The notes under the pieces were generated by a model, which was not told the DNA's origin, made no database searches, and saw only the letters and a program-made list of their open reading frames with translations. A DNA stretch of 40,319 nt from Deltaproteobacteria bacterium. Its GTDB lineage: Bacteria > Desulfobacterota > Desulfobacteria > Desulfobacterales > B30-G6. The translations under genes were made by a program, and so were the position numbers. The DNA is taken from positions 1 through 40,319 of the forward strand of contig JAJDNW010000002.1 of NCBI GenBank assembly GCA_022340465.1, read 5' to 3'. Positions 1-8,370 of the stretch are shown here, in pieces (the stretch's first letter is position 1; each line of letters opens with the position of its first letter).

Positions 1-1044
1 CAGTGGGCGGTGACGGCGCCGTTGTCCGTCGGTGTCGCCATCGGAACGCTGATTCTGGTTGCGCTGCTTTCCGCCAGACGCGGCCGGCTGTACTGCAACA
101 CGGTATGCCCCGTGGGGGCGCTTTTAGGCCTTTTTTCCAAATGTTCGATGCTGCGGATCGGCGTGGACCCGGACGCCTGCACCGGGTGCAGGTTGTGTGA
201 ACGCGTCTGCAAGGCGGGCTGTATCGATATCCGGCAGAAAACGGTTGATGTCAGCCGATGCGTCGATTGCTACAACTGTTTTGCGGTATGCCGGAACAAC
301 GGATTGCGGTTCGAAAACCGGTGGAAAAGGCAAAACCAACGGGTCCAACCGGAACCGGGGCGTCGGCGTTTCATGGTCGGCATGGCAATGGCGGTTGCCG
401 GCGTGGCTTCCAACGCCTTCGGGCAGACCAAGAGCATCCAGAGCCGGCCGACAACGATTCCCGAACAGATAACAGCCCCGGTCACACCGCCGGGTTCCGC
501 AAGCGCGGCGCATTTCATGTCTACCTGCACCGCCTGTCATCTCTGTGTGAGCGCCTGCCCGTCGCGGGTGCTCGTGCCTTCGCTTTTCCAATACGGTCTG
601 TCGGGAATGATGCAGCCGCGGATGGATTACCATGCGGGGCACTGCAACTACGACTGCACGGTTTGCCTGGACGTTTGCCCGAGCGGCGCCATTTTGTCGC
701 TGACTCCCGAGGAAAAGAAGCTGACGCAGCTGGGTGTCGCCAAATTCATTAAAGAAAACTGCGTGGTCTACACGGACAACACCAATTGCGGCGCGTGTTC
801 GGAGCACTGTCCGACGAAAGCCGTCAAGATGGTGCCGTATCTGACAACGGCAACCAGGCAACTGGTGATTCCAGAAGTAAATCCGGACATCTGCATTGGA
901 TGCGGAGGATGCGAATACGCCTGCCCCACAAAACCCTACAAGGCCATCTATGTCGACGGCAACCCGGTCCACAAAGCCGCCCAAAAGCCCGTGGTGAAAA
1001 AAATTGAGCAGGCGGTTGATTCTAATGCGGATTTTCCATTTTGA
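1..1044 (+). CDS. membrane polyferredoxin (NapH/NapG-like fusion), 5' partial
   Basis: The reading frame is open from the first base, so the start lies outside the window and the GTG at 10 is internal. The visible 347 residues begin with the end of a membrane segment, then CNTVCPVG, as in NapH/MauN quinol-side ferredoxins. Two Cys-rich 4Fe-4S motifs follow (CTGCRLCERVC and CVDCYNCFAVC). Next come an Arg-rich stretch and a hydrophobic segment resembling a Tat-type signal or anchor (GRRRFMVG), and then a NapG-like part with four more Cys clusters, including CTACHLCVSAC and CIGCGGCEYAC. The likely role is electron transfer between the quinone pool and periplasmic or membrane redox partners. Fusion of a NapH-like and a NapG-like part in one chain is the notable point. 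The partner enzyme is not visible. Family assignment is good; the exact function is unknown. Confidence 0.85.
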   Translation, partial: QWAVTAPLSVGVAIGTLILVALLSARRGRLYCNTVCPVGALLGLFSKCSMLRIGVDPDACTGCRLCERVCKAGCIDIRQKTVDVSRCVDCYNCFAVCRNNGLRFENRWKRQNQRVQPEPGRRRFMVGMAMAVAGVASNAFGQTKSIQSRPTTIPEQITAPVTPPGSASAAHFMSTCTACHLCVSACPSRVLVPSLFQYGLSGMMQPRMDYHAGHCNYDCTVCLDVCPSGAILSLTPEEKKLTQLGVAKFIKENCVVYTDNTNCGACSEHCPTKAVKMVPYLTTATRQLVIPEVNPDICIGCGGCEYACPTKPYKAIYVDGNPVHKAAQKPVVKKIEQAVDSNADFPF

Positions 1045-1077
1045 ATATATCAGGGGCGGCATATGGCAAATAGCTTT

Positions 1078-1104
1078 CTGGATGCCTGCCTTCTCAGGGA
1101 TGAC
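1078..1104 (-). repeat. dispersed intergenic repeat of the 'VIPAKAGIQ' type
   Basis: Read on the minus strand, this stretch would translate as VIPEKAGIQ. That is the tell-tale spurious peptide of a short palindromic repeat common between genes of many Proteobacteria and Desulfobacterota (a degenerate form of CATTCCCGCGAAAGCGGGAA). It lies 34 bp after the polyferredoxin stop codon. Recognition is by memory of the family; no copy number was measured. Confidence 0.5.
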
Positions 1105-1124
1105 TAAAAAACGAATCCCGAAAG

Positions 1125-1133
1125 TGGTATAAT
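1125..1133 (+). promoter_or_regulatory. candidate extended -10 promoter
   Basis: TGG followed by a perfect TATAAT (1128-1133) forms an extended -10 element. The -35 position 17 bp upstream reads TAAAAA and is poor. It would start a transcript near 1140, leaving a long leader of nearly 200 nt before the next gene at 1336. Pattern match only. Confidence 0.4.
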
Positions 1134-1242
1134 GCAAATTCATGAGGTTATTTCTTTTCTGCCATGGATTTATCTGGTATCCACCGTACGAGGCACTTGA
1201 CGATAACAGAGGGATATGTAAAAAAATCAGATTGTTTTTTGA

Positions 1243-1256
1243 GTTGAGCGCTCAAC
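1243..1256. promoter_or_regulatory. 14-bp perfect palindrome GTTGAGCGCTCAAC
   Basis: A perfect inverted repeat with no spacer lies in the leader of the DHH-like/CPBP gene, 80 bp before its start and about 110 bp after the TATAAT at 1128. It has the size of a dimeric repressor operator. No regulator can be assigned. Confidence 0.35.
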
Positions 1257-1335
1257 GTAGGTGCTTATCCGTTTGCAAGACCGTAACGGTTGAACGTGAA
1301 GCCGCCCTTTTTCTCAGGTTGCTATGAGGATGTCC

Positions 1336-3162
1336 ATGAATTTGGAGCAGGAAAAAGCAGGTTCCGATACGAAGTCGGATGATAATAAAGAGACGCTCAG
1401 CACCGCATCGGAGAAAAAATCCGCGTATAAAGCGAACGGTATCGCCCGCCTGCCGCAGAGATACGTCATAAAAGATTCAAACGGCAATCCAATTCTAACC
1501 TGTCTCGATGCGCCGGATATCGCGGTTCAAGTCGAAGCCGGCTTGACCGTCTCCGCATCGGCAGCCCTCAAATCACCTGCCGGCACAATCTATCTCGACG
1601 GCGTCGCCCAGAGCGGGCCTTTCATGGACAATGAAAAGCAGATTTATAACTTTGACCACCATGAAGGCTGTTTACGGTCGTTTACGCTTTCAACCTGCGA
1701 ACAGGTCCTGTTGATGATCCTCAAGGGCCTGGATTTGCGCAGCCGGGAATGGAGCGTATTGGCGAACGAGCCGGATTTGGACACCATCCTGGCAATCTGG
1801 CTCCTTTTGAACCATCAGCGGATTCAGCAAAAAAAATTAGGCCGGCGGCAATTTTTATATGCCCTGGTTCGGCACGAGGGCATTATTGATTCCCACGGGT
1901 TAGAGATGACCGAATTCAGCGCGCTGCCGACGGAATTGTTAACAAAGACCAGAAAAGTGATCGACTATTTGCGGGCCGAGGAAATTGATTTAAAAAAGAG
2001 AGGGATATGGGAGGAAAAAGACAGCCTGGAACTCACGGCGAAGATTTTGCACAAAATTGACCGCATCATTTACAAATCGATTGATCTTGCCGATTTTAAA
2101 GAAATAAGAGAACTGGCACGGGTTGACTTGGGAAACAGTCGCATCGCCGTCATTGTCGAAGCCGATCATGGTATTTATGAGCTCGAACCCTATCTGCTCA
2201 AGGTCTATGGCGAGAAGCTCGGGCTGGCAATCCTTAAAACAGGAGAGGGCAAGTACACCCTGCGTCGCCTGAACCCTTTCATGTCCGGTGATTTGGATAT
2301 CGTTTATCCAATATTGAACGCTATCGATCCTGCCGTCGGGCATCGAACCAACAGCCCTCAATGGGGCGGTTCCGGCGACATCGGGGGCTCTCCGCGGGGA
2401 ATCGCTACCAAGCTGAGTGACAAGGAAATTGCACAAGCCTGCCGGGACGCCTTCCAGCATCCGAACAAACCCGAATATGTGATCCATTCTCTTTATTCCA
2501 TCCTGGCCGTATGCGCAATCATCGGGGTTGCTGCCATCAGCAATTATTACCTGTCCTCCAGCCCGTGGCTGGGTAACCTGGATACAGCCGGCCTGATTTC
2601 AAAGACCTATTTTTCTTTTTTTGTCGCCATGGGGTTATTTTCGGCAACAGGCATTTTTCTGTTAGCGGGAACGCGGTTGTCGCGATTTGGATTTGGGATC
2701 CCCCGCGGAAAAGTCTGGTGGGTGTTCCTGCCGGTAATTATCATGACAGCAATGGCCAAGGGCGTCTATTTCCCTGATTCAGCCATTCATTTTCTGAATC
2801 TAAGCGAAAGTGTCGTATATCTTTTTATTGTCATTCCTTTGGCAGTAGAGCTGCTGTTTCGCGGATTGGCCCATGGTATCTTAGTAAAAGGCACAACGGT
2901 GCAAAGCTACAACAGCCGATGGTTCTTTTCCTACTCCGTGATCCTGTCTGCAATTTTATATGCAGCTTTCATCACCGGCCTCCTTTTCCTTCCGGAGATT
3001 TTTGAAGGAGGATTCCGGGCACAACCAATGGCTGAAACCGCTTTTGCCGCATTTTCATTCGGCCTCGTCAATGGGGTTGTCAGGGAACGAAGTCATAGCA
3101 TTTTTCCGCCCATAATTTTTCACCTGATTGCTTTTTTAGCAATGGCACTGTTCCTCATCTAG
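1336..3162 (+). CDS. DHH-like domain fused to CPBP-type membrane protease-like domain
   Basis: The start at 1336 is chosen because GAGGA at 1326-1330 gives a well-spaced ribosome binding site; ATGs at 1324 and 1330 are alternatives. The 608-residue protein has a soluble N-terminal half with an FDHHEGC motif near residue 107, a D-L-D motif in NEPDLDTILAIW near 147, and a Gly-rich WGGSGDIGGSPR stretch. Together these resemble the DHH/DHHA1 phosphoesterase layout. The last roughly 220 residues hold several membrane segments and a CPBP (CAAX protease and bacteriocin processing) signature, VELLFRG, followed by a late His in FPPIIFH. The usual Glu-Glu pair of CPBP is Val-Glu here, so proteolytic activity is doubtful. 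I do not know this domain combination as a characterised protein. Reading the N-terminal half as DHH rests on short motifs only. Confidence 0.75.
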   Translation: MNLEQEKAGSDTKSDDNKETLSTASEKKSAYKANGIARLPQRYVIKDSNGNPILTCLDAPDIAVQVEAGLTVSASAALKSPAGTIYLDGVAQSGPFMDNEKQIYNFDHHEGCLRSFTLSTCEQVLLMILKGLDLRSREWSVLANEPDLDTILAIWLLLNHQRIQQKKLGRRQFLYALVRHEGIIDSHGLEMTEFSALPTELLTKTRKVIDYLRAEEIDLKKRGIWEEKDSLELTAKILHKIDRIIYKSIDLADFKEIRELARVDLGNSRIAVIVEADHGIYELEPYLLKVYGEKLGLAILKTGEGKYTLRRLNPFMSGDLDIVYPILNAIDPAVGHRTNSPQWGGSGDIGGSPRGIATKLSDKEIAQACRDAFQHPNKPEYVIHSLYSILAVCAIIGVAAISNYYLSSSPWLGNLDTAGLISKTYFSFFVAMGLFSATGIFLLAGTRLSRFGFGIPRGKVWWVFLPVIIMTAMAKGVYFPDSAIHFLNLSESVVYLFIVIPLAVELLFRGLAHGILVKGTTVQSYNSRWFFSYSVILSAILYAAFITGLLFLPEIFEGGFRAQPMAETAFAAFSFGLVNGVVRERSHSIFPPIIFHLIAFLAMALFLI

Positions 3163-3220
3163 TCGCGTGGTCGCCAGAAAAACATTTTTCATCGGCCGAG
3201 CCGGTGGCTCATGAGGGCAG

Positions 3221-4186
3221 TTAAACGAGCCGTTTCTTTTCCAAACAGAACCGGAGGTTGTCGATCACTTTCAGCAGGAGGCGGTCGCGTTCACGACAGA
3301 TCTCGGATGGATCGCGGTCGCCGTAGTCAAAAAACCCTTTCCCCGACTTGACACCGAGATGGCCTTTCTCGATGTGCCGATGGAGGGCTTTGGGTCGGTT
3401 GTCCACGGGCGGGTCGAAAAAGGACTCATCCAGTAAATTGCGGGCGCTCAAATCCAGGCCGGTAAAATCGTAGCGTTGGATAAGCCCGAGCACCATCATA
3501 CGCGGGGCGATGCTGGCCTTGACGGCCAGGTCGAGGTCCTCGGCGCTGATGTAGCCGTTATCCAGCAGGAAGAAAGCTTCACGTCCGATGATACGCAGGA
3601 TGCGGTTGATGATAAACCCGGGGACATATCTTTCGATGACGATGGGGCGTTTGCCCAGCGAATGCAGTATGTCCAGGGTGCGGGCCACTATATCCGGCCG
3701 TGTTGCCTCCCCCTTGACCACTTCGACCAACGGTACGATATGGGGCGGGGCGAACCAGTGGGCGATGACGGCTGCAGGGTGCCGCTGCGCGGGCATCAGT
3801 TCGAACACGTTCAGTGTGGATGTGTTGCTCCAAAGCATGCACGCTTCCGGCGCGGCCGTGTCGATGGCCTCAAATACGCTGCGCTTGACATCCCGGTCCT
3901 CGCTGACGGCTTCGATAACGATGTCCGCATCGGCCACCTGGTCGGCGATGGAGGGGGCATAGCTGATACGTCCCAAAATTCCCCGGGTTTCTTCAGGATC
4001 GATAACCCCATGTTCTTCCAGGGTCCGGCAGATCGCAGGAATCATCCGGCGGCAGGCCTCTACCGCCGCGGCGTTTCGGTCGTAGCCGACAACCCTGTAG
4101 CCGCCCTGAGCCAATATCTGGGCCAGTCCCGGCCCCATGGTTCCCAATCCGATTACGGCCGCAACGCTTTCATTCGCTGGTTTCAT
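3221..4186 (-). CDS. 3-hydroxyacyl-CoA dehydrogenase
   Basis: This gene oxidises 3-hydroxyacyl-CoA to 3-ketoacyl-CoA with NAD. The N-terminus carries the Rossmann dinucleotide motif GLGTMGPG. The middle has NTSTLNVFEL and the catalytic region AHWFAPPHIVPLVEVV, where the His-Trp/Phe-Pro context matches the FadB/Hbd family. The C-terminal domain has the expected NRILRIIGREAFFLLDNG helix and SGKGFFDY. Length is 321 residues, slightly above the usual 280-300. The ATG at 4186 is preferred because GGAG lies 5 nt upstream; a TTG at 4210 is also in frame. It follows the hybrid kinase closely on the same strand and may be cotranscribed with it, although there is no obvious functional tie. It could serve the acyl-CoA pathway located 10 kb away. 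Confidence 0.88.
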   Translation of the reverse strand: MKPANESVAAVIGLGTMGPGLAQILAQGGYRVVGYDRNAAAVEACRRMIPAICRTLEEHGVIDPEETRGILGRISYAPSIADQVADADIVIEAVSEDRDVKRSVFEAIDTAAPEACMLWSNTSTLNVFELMPAQRHPAAVIAHWFAPPHIVPLVEVVKGEATRPDIVARTLDILHSLGKRPIVIERYVPGFIINRILRIIGREAFFLLDNGYISAEDLDLAVKASIAPRMMVLGLIQRYDFTGLDLSARNLLDESFFDPPVDNRPKALHRHIEKGHLGVKSGKGFFDYGDRDPSEICRERDRLLLKVIDNLRFCLEKKRLV

Positions 4187-4221
4187 AACATCTCCATAGG
4201 GTTCGCTCAATTTTTAAGCTG

Positions 4222-6048
4222 TTATTGCCCATCTTCATCCAGAACCTCGCGGACTTTTACGGCGATATCCTTCAGCGAAAATGGTTTTTGGATGAAATGC
4301 CTTTCCGTTTTTGAAATGCCCCGGTGAAAGATGACATCAACGGTATAACCGGACATGAACAGGTGCTTTGCGGTCGGACGAATCGATAGAAGCCGCTCGA
4401 TCAGTTCCCGACCGTTCATCTCCGGCATGACCACATCGGTTAGAAACAGGTCGATTTCATGGCTGTTGTCCCGGGCCATTTGAATGGCCCCGCCGGGTGT
4501 GGTGGCGGTTAAAACATCATACCCCAGGCGCTCCAGCATCGCCTGGCTCAACTCGACAAGCATGGTGTCGTCTTCCACCAGCAGGATGGTTTCCCCGTGA
4601 CCCTGCGGAATTGTCTCCCCGGGTCGGGTTTGTTTTTGCGGGCCTTCTTTTTCATGCTGCGGAATATAGATGTTGAATGTGGTCCCGATCCCCGGTTCGC
4701 TGTAGAGGTTGATGAATCCATTACTTTGTTTGACGATTCCATAAACGGTTGCCAACCCCAGACCTGTCCCTTCGCCCACCTCTTTGGTGGTGAAGAAGGG
4801 GTCGAAAACATGCAGCGCCGTATCCTTGTCCATTCCGCTACCGTTGTCGACAACGCTCAAGCGGGCGTACGTTCCCGGAAGGCAATCCACATGGGTCGTT
4901 TTGCACATCAGGTCGTCGAAAAAGGCCGTATGGGTCTCGATGACGATCCGGCCGACATCGGCAATGGCATCGCGGGCGTTGACACACAGGTTGACCATGA
5001 TCTGGTCGAGTTGAGAAGGGTCCATTTCGACGGTGCAGTCGTTTTCTGAAGGCAGCCATTCCAGTTCGATATTTTCGCCGATAAGCCGCCGCAGCATATT
5101 GAGCATGTCCCCCACCTTGGCGTTAAGGTCGATCGGCTTCGGTGCTACACGCTGCTTGCGGGCGAAAATGAGCAGCTGGCGGGCAAGGTCGATGGAGCGT
5201 TGGGTGGCGTCGAGAATTTTTTCGATATGTTCACGAAAGGGATCGCTGGCGCCCATCTCTTCCAGAGTGAGTTCCGCATACCCCATGATGGCCCCTAATA
5301 TGTTGTTGAAATCATGGGCCACCCCTCCTGCCAGAATACCGATCGCCTCCAGTTTCTGGGATTGGAACAGCTGTTTTTGCAGTTTTTCCCGGTCCTGTTC
5401 AGCCCTTTTGCGGTCGGTGATGTCGATCATGCTGAACAGAATTTTTTCCCCGATGATGTTGGCACCGACGATAATGGTTCGCTTGGTCCCGTCCTGGCAG
5501 GTAATTTCTCTTTCCTCGGAATTGATTGCCGCAGCGGTTCCATGGGTCTCTTTTGCCGCTTTCTGCCATTTGGACAACACGCTTTCCCGGTGGGCCGGAT
5601 CGGGGAAGATAAGTTCCCACCACTTGTGGCGGCTGGACAGCTCATCGGTGGCGATGCCGTAGAATTGATATATTTTTTTAGAGAGGAATTCGTTGACCTT
5701 GGTTATGCGGCCGTCCCTGTCAACCTCGGCCAGTGCCATGGGGGCCATGGTAAAGAGCTCTCTGAAGCGGGCTTCGGACCGGTTTTTACGCCAGTTGTTG
5801 ATGAAAAACATCAACATCAAGACAACGACAGTCTCCGCGATGTCTTCGAGAGGGTCGAAATAGACGGTGATGCCGGCGTGTTCCAGAAAATTAGAAAACA
5901 CTATGAAATCATAAAGGAAAAGCGACAGAAGCAGGGGGATAAACACATCGGTGCTTAAATTGGCACGTCGTCTGCCTGTGATCAGCACAATGGCGGCGGC
6001 CGTGAAAACTGCGGAAGACCACAAACTTAACAACTCTGATGATCCCAT
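4222..6048 (-). CDS. hybrid sensor histidine kinase (membrane, PAS, HisKA, HATPase, receiver)
   Basis: The 608-residue protein has two or three membrane segments in residues 10-85, then a PAS domain (about 90-215). A HisKA domain follows with the phospho-acceptor His245 in VAHDFNN. The ATPase domain shows an N box ([10 protein letters not shown]), a G1 box (DNGSGMD) and [11 protein letters not shown]. The C-terminal receiver has acidic residues at VEDD, phospho-acceptor Asp538 in [11 protein letters not shown] and Lys588 in QKPF. The frame stays open upstream to 6360, but that stretch is the shadow of the small membrane protein gene, so the ATG at 6048 is taken as the start. No separate response regulator is adjacent, so phosphate may pass to the attached receiver or to an unlinked partner. 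The signal is unknown. Confidence 0.9.
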   Translation of the reverse strand: MGSSELLSLWSSAVFTAAAIVLITGRRRANLSTDVFIPLLLSLFLYDFIVFSNFLEHAGITVYFDPLEDIAETVVVLMLMFFINNWRKNRSEARFRELFTMAPMALAEVDRDGRITKVNEFLSKKIYQFYGIATDELSSRHKWWELIFPDPAHRESVLSKWQKAAKETHGTAAAINSEEREITCQDGTKRTIIVGANIIGEKILFSMIDITDRKRAEQDREKLQKQLFQSQKLEAIGILAGGVAHDFNNILGAIMGYAELTLEEMGASDPFREHIEKILDATQRSIDLARQLLIFARKQRVAPKPIDLNAKVGDMLNMLRRLIGENIELEWLPSENDCTVEMDPSQLDQIMVNLCVNARDAIADVGRIVIETHTAFFDDLMCKTTHVDCLPGTYARLSVVDNGSGMDKDTALHVFDPFFTTKEVGEGTGLGLATVYGIVKQSNGFINLYSEPGIGTTFNIYIPQHEKEGPQKQTRPGETIPQGHGETILLVEDDTMLVELSQAMLERLGYDVLTATTPGGAIQMARDNSHEIDLFLTDVVMPEMNGRELIERLLSIRPTAKHLFMSGYTVDVIFHRGISKTERHFIQKPFSLKDIAVKVREVLDEDGQ

Positions 6049-6065
6049 ACGTCTGGCCTGTAAAT

Positions 6066-6329
6066 TTATAGGCTTTTCCGGGTCAGTTTCACTACGGTGG
6101 CCAGCATTCCGACCGAACCAAGGGCGATGGATACATGTTCGCAGGTATTGAAGAAGGAATTCAGCCAGAATTCTTCGACAACCGTAAAGATGTTGGACAA
6201 CAGCAAAAAAACGTAGGCCCCCATGAAATACCGGCGTCCCGGGAGTTCGGAACTCCGCAGGACGACATAAAAGAAGGGCCCCCCGGCGATGAAAATGACC
6301 ATCACAAAAAATTCCGTCGACAGTGTCAT
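6066..6329 (-). CDS. small integral membrane protein upstream of the hybrid kinase
   Basis: An 87-residue protein with two or three hydrophobic stretches (FFVMVIFIAGGPFFYVVL, YFMGAYVFLLLSNIFTVV and LGSVGMLATVV) and a basic tail ending LTRKSL. An AGGGAGAA ribosome binding site precedes the ATG. It ends 17 bp before the kinase start on the same strand, so translation of the two is probably linked. Its hydrophobic pattern resembles the membrane part at the kinase N-terminus, which suggests a sensory or accessory subunit, though that is inference. No family recognised. Confidence 0.6.
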   Translation of the reverse strand: MTLSTEFFVMVIFIAGGPFFYVVLRSSELPGRRYFMGAYVFLLLSNIFTVVEEFWLNSFFNTCEHVSIALGSVGMLATVVKLTRKSL

Positions 6330-6542
6330 GAATTGTTTTCTCCCTGCGGTTCACCCGCATGCACCCACCGGCGCCTGACCGCTGTTATGGAAAAGGCACA
6401 ACACGACGATCGCACCGGTATCGCCCTTTGTAACCGGTTGCCGAAAGGTGACGCCAAAATAACGGTGGCATGGATATTTCCATTATAATTAATTGGTTAT
6501 AATATATATCTGCATTGTTTCGCAATGGATGTCAAGCAATAA
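6330..6542. other. intergenic region upstream of the small membrane protein
   Basis: No gene is seen. The stretch from about 6480 to 6515 is very A+T-rich. On the minus strand a TTGACA lies at 6535-6530, but no well-spaced -10 hexamer follows it, so no promoter is called. It should hold the promoter of the leftward kinase group. Confidence 0.3.
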
Positions 6543-6662
6543 TTGACGATTTCCCGCAGCAAGCGGCGGGGGATCGTCACCGTAAGGAATTCTGCATATT
6601 ATGATTCGCGCGCTCACCCCGCAGCAAGCTGCAGGGAATGCGCTCGCTATCTCGGTTCAAAA
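6543..6662 (+). repeat. ~120-bp dispersed two-hairpin repeat, copy 1
   Basis: This stretch matches the reverse complement of 14441-14559 over almost its whole length. Each copy contains two hairpins of the type CCCGCAGCAAGCTGCGGG, separated by a conserved CACCGTAAGGAATTC block and a GATTCGC/GCGCTCGCTATCTC flank. No ORF fits. It looks like a REP/BIME-like or MITE-like intergenic element. The rest of the spacer up to 6878 shows nothing recognisable. Confidence 0.75.
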
Positions 6663-6878
6663 CATAAAAGCAGCGCAATTAGCACATAGCTTTAGGCCTC
6701 GTGTTCGGTTTATCCGGGGTAGGATGTTGTTTGTGCAACTTTGAGGTGAATTGTGGTACGATACCCCGGCATTTTATTAAGAAACGGACCCGCCCGATGT
6801 TCCCCAGGGAAATGGGGCCAACCCCTTGGCTTTACCCGTTCCCGGCATTGGTGTCAGCATACCCGATGGAGATTGATT

Positions 6879-7402
6879 TTGCGCTATGAAGGCCCGATAT
6901 ATCGACCGCCGAGTGAAGCCGACAGCCTTCTGATCCAGGCCACGGTGGGATGTCCGCACAACAAGTGCAGTTTTTGCATGGTCTACAAAAAAGGCCCGAT
7001 GCTCAGGATTCGACCGGTCGCGGACATATGCGAGGATATCGACGCCGCCCTCGAGCGCTGCGGACCCGGGGTGCGCCGGTTTTTTTCCCGGCGGGCAACA
7101 CGATCGCCATGCCGACCGCAGATCTGGCCGCCATATGCCGTTATTGCAGAAAGGCGTTCCCGGAACTCCGGCGCATCACGGTGTACGGATCTTCAGCGTA
7201 CATCGTTGAAAAGGGGCTGGATGACATCCGGCTTCTGAAAAAGGCCGGCTTGAGCCGCATCCACGTGGGCCTTGAAAGCGGTGACGATGTGATCCCGAAG
7301 CGGGTAAAAAAAGGGGCGAATGCCGCGGAACAGATCCGGGCCGGCCAAATCGTCAAACGGGCCGGGATGCACCTCAACGATGGCGTTCGGGCGGGCAGGT
7401 GA
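6879..7402 (+). pseudogene. radical SAM protein remnant (frameshifted and 3'-truncated)
   Basis: The frame begins at a TTG (6879) with GGAG seven nt upstream and reads YEGPIYRPPSEADSLLIQ, then the iron-sulfur motif CPHNKCSFC. This is the start of an Elp3/B12-type radical SAM protein. At the T-run 7080-7086 the homology jumps to another frame, which continues as PAGNTIAMPTADL and YGSSAYIVEKG and then IHVGLESGDD. One missing T explains the shift. The continuation stops at 7402 after about 60 more recognisable residues, so most of the C-terminal half of the TIM barrel is absent. The next gene begins four bases later on the opposite strand. The T-run could also be a sequencing or assembly error, but the truncation would remain. 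Confidence 0.75.
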
Positions 7403-7405
7403 CCT

Positions 7406-8110
7406 TCAGGGTGCCAGCAATTCCCGCTGCCAGACGCCATTTGATGACACATGGCGCTCCCGGAGGTGCATCCAGTCGAGCCTTCCCTCCCAGAATTCCA
7501 TTTTATCGGGAATCAGGCAATACCCGCCCCATGTGTCGGGGCAGGGGATCGGCTTTCCCTTGTATCGCCGTTTGACCTGATCAACCTTTGCGACCAGATC
7601 TTCTCTTTTCCGGATGACGCTGCTTTGGGGGAACGCGGCCGATGCCGCCTGGTTCGACCGCCTGCGGACTTTCCAGTCGGCTTCGGCCGCTTTGCGGGAA
7701 AGCCTCAAAACCCGGCCGTCGATGCGCACCTGGCGCGGGGGAAAATGCCAGTAAAAAACCATCACCGCCGACGGGTTGAGATCCAATTCTCTGCCCTTGC
7801 TGCTGGCATAGTCCGTATAAAAGGAAAAACCGCCGTGAACGACCCCTTTGAATAACACCGACCTGGCGGCGGGCCTGTGATCAGGCGTCACCGTCGCCAG
7901 GGTGGCGATGTCCGGCCGCAGAAGGGGTGACCAGGGAAGGGCGTCTGCCAGCAGGCGCCCGATTACCCGGATTTTCGAAAGCGGCCCTCCCTTACCCTCT
8001 TGGGCCTGCTCATACCATTGAGAGAAAATGGTTACAGGGTCCGTTATGGTATCATTTTTTGCCACAGTCACATCCGGTGGAGACGTTGCCCCGTGTTTTT
8101 TCACGATCAT
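7406..8110 (-). CDS. pdxH: pyridoxamine 5'-phosphate oxidase
   Basis: This FMN enzyme makes pyridoxal 5'-phosphate from pyridoxine or pyridoxamine phosphate. Recognisable family segments in order are ITDPVTIFSQWYEQA, RPAARSVLFKGV, FSFYTDYASSKGRELDLNP, RQVRIDGRV, the PQSSVI element, WGGYCLIPDKMEFWEGR and the terminal RELLAP. The substrate-binding RxxR-type and FMN contacts lie within these segments. At about 234 residues it has the usual length, with a small insertion between the first helix and the FMN-binding strand. The ATG at 8110 is used here. A GTG at 8143 is also in frame, and neither has a clear ribosome binding site. The convergent neighbour is a broken radical SAM gene. Confidence 0.88.
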   Translation of the reverse strand: MIVKKHGATSPPDVTVAKNDTITDPVTIFSQWYEQAQEGKGGPLSKIRVIGRLLADALPWSPLLRPDIATLATVTPDHRPAARSVLFKGVVHGGFSFYTDYASSKGRELDLNPSAVMVFYWHFPPRQVRIDGRVLRLSRKAAEADWKVRRRSNQAASAAFPQSSVIRKREDLVAKVDQVKRRYKGKPIPCPDTWGGYCLIPDKMEFWEGRLDWMHLRERHVSSNGVWQRELLAP

Positions 8111-8370
8111 GTTGAAAACCGCTTTCCGAGCGTACTGTATCACAAAATTGGTGAACAGGGCGAACCGTTAATCGAGATAACCGAAACTTGACCAAACCCT
8201 AACCATTTTGTATATCTTCGTGATCGTACTAATTCTCATTTTGCCTGTGTCATTTTCTGAATCTCTGTTCCTCAGCAAGTTGATACCATGTCCACTGAAT
8301 GAAACGTCACACGTAGGCTCAGAGCAATTCTCAGTGCCGATATAATTGGAAGGTTACGAAGGGGAAAATC

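Noticed and set aside
124-1143. Long minus-strand frame opposite the polyferredoxin gene
   Set aside because: It is antisense to a gene with clear Cys motifs, and its ends are just the VIPAKAGIQ repeat.
6049-6360. N-terminal extension of the hybrid kinase frame up to 6360
   Set aside because: Its translation looks like a frame shadow (Arg/His-rich, no domain), and a better membrane protein gene occupies another frame of the same strand.
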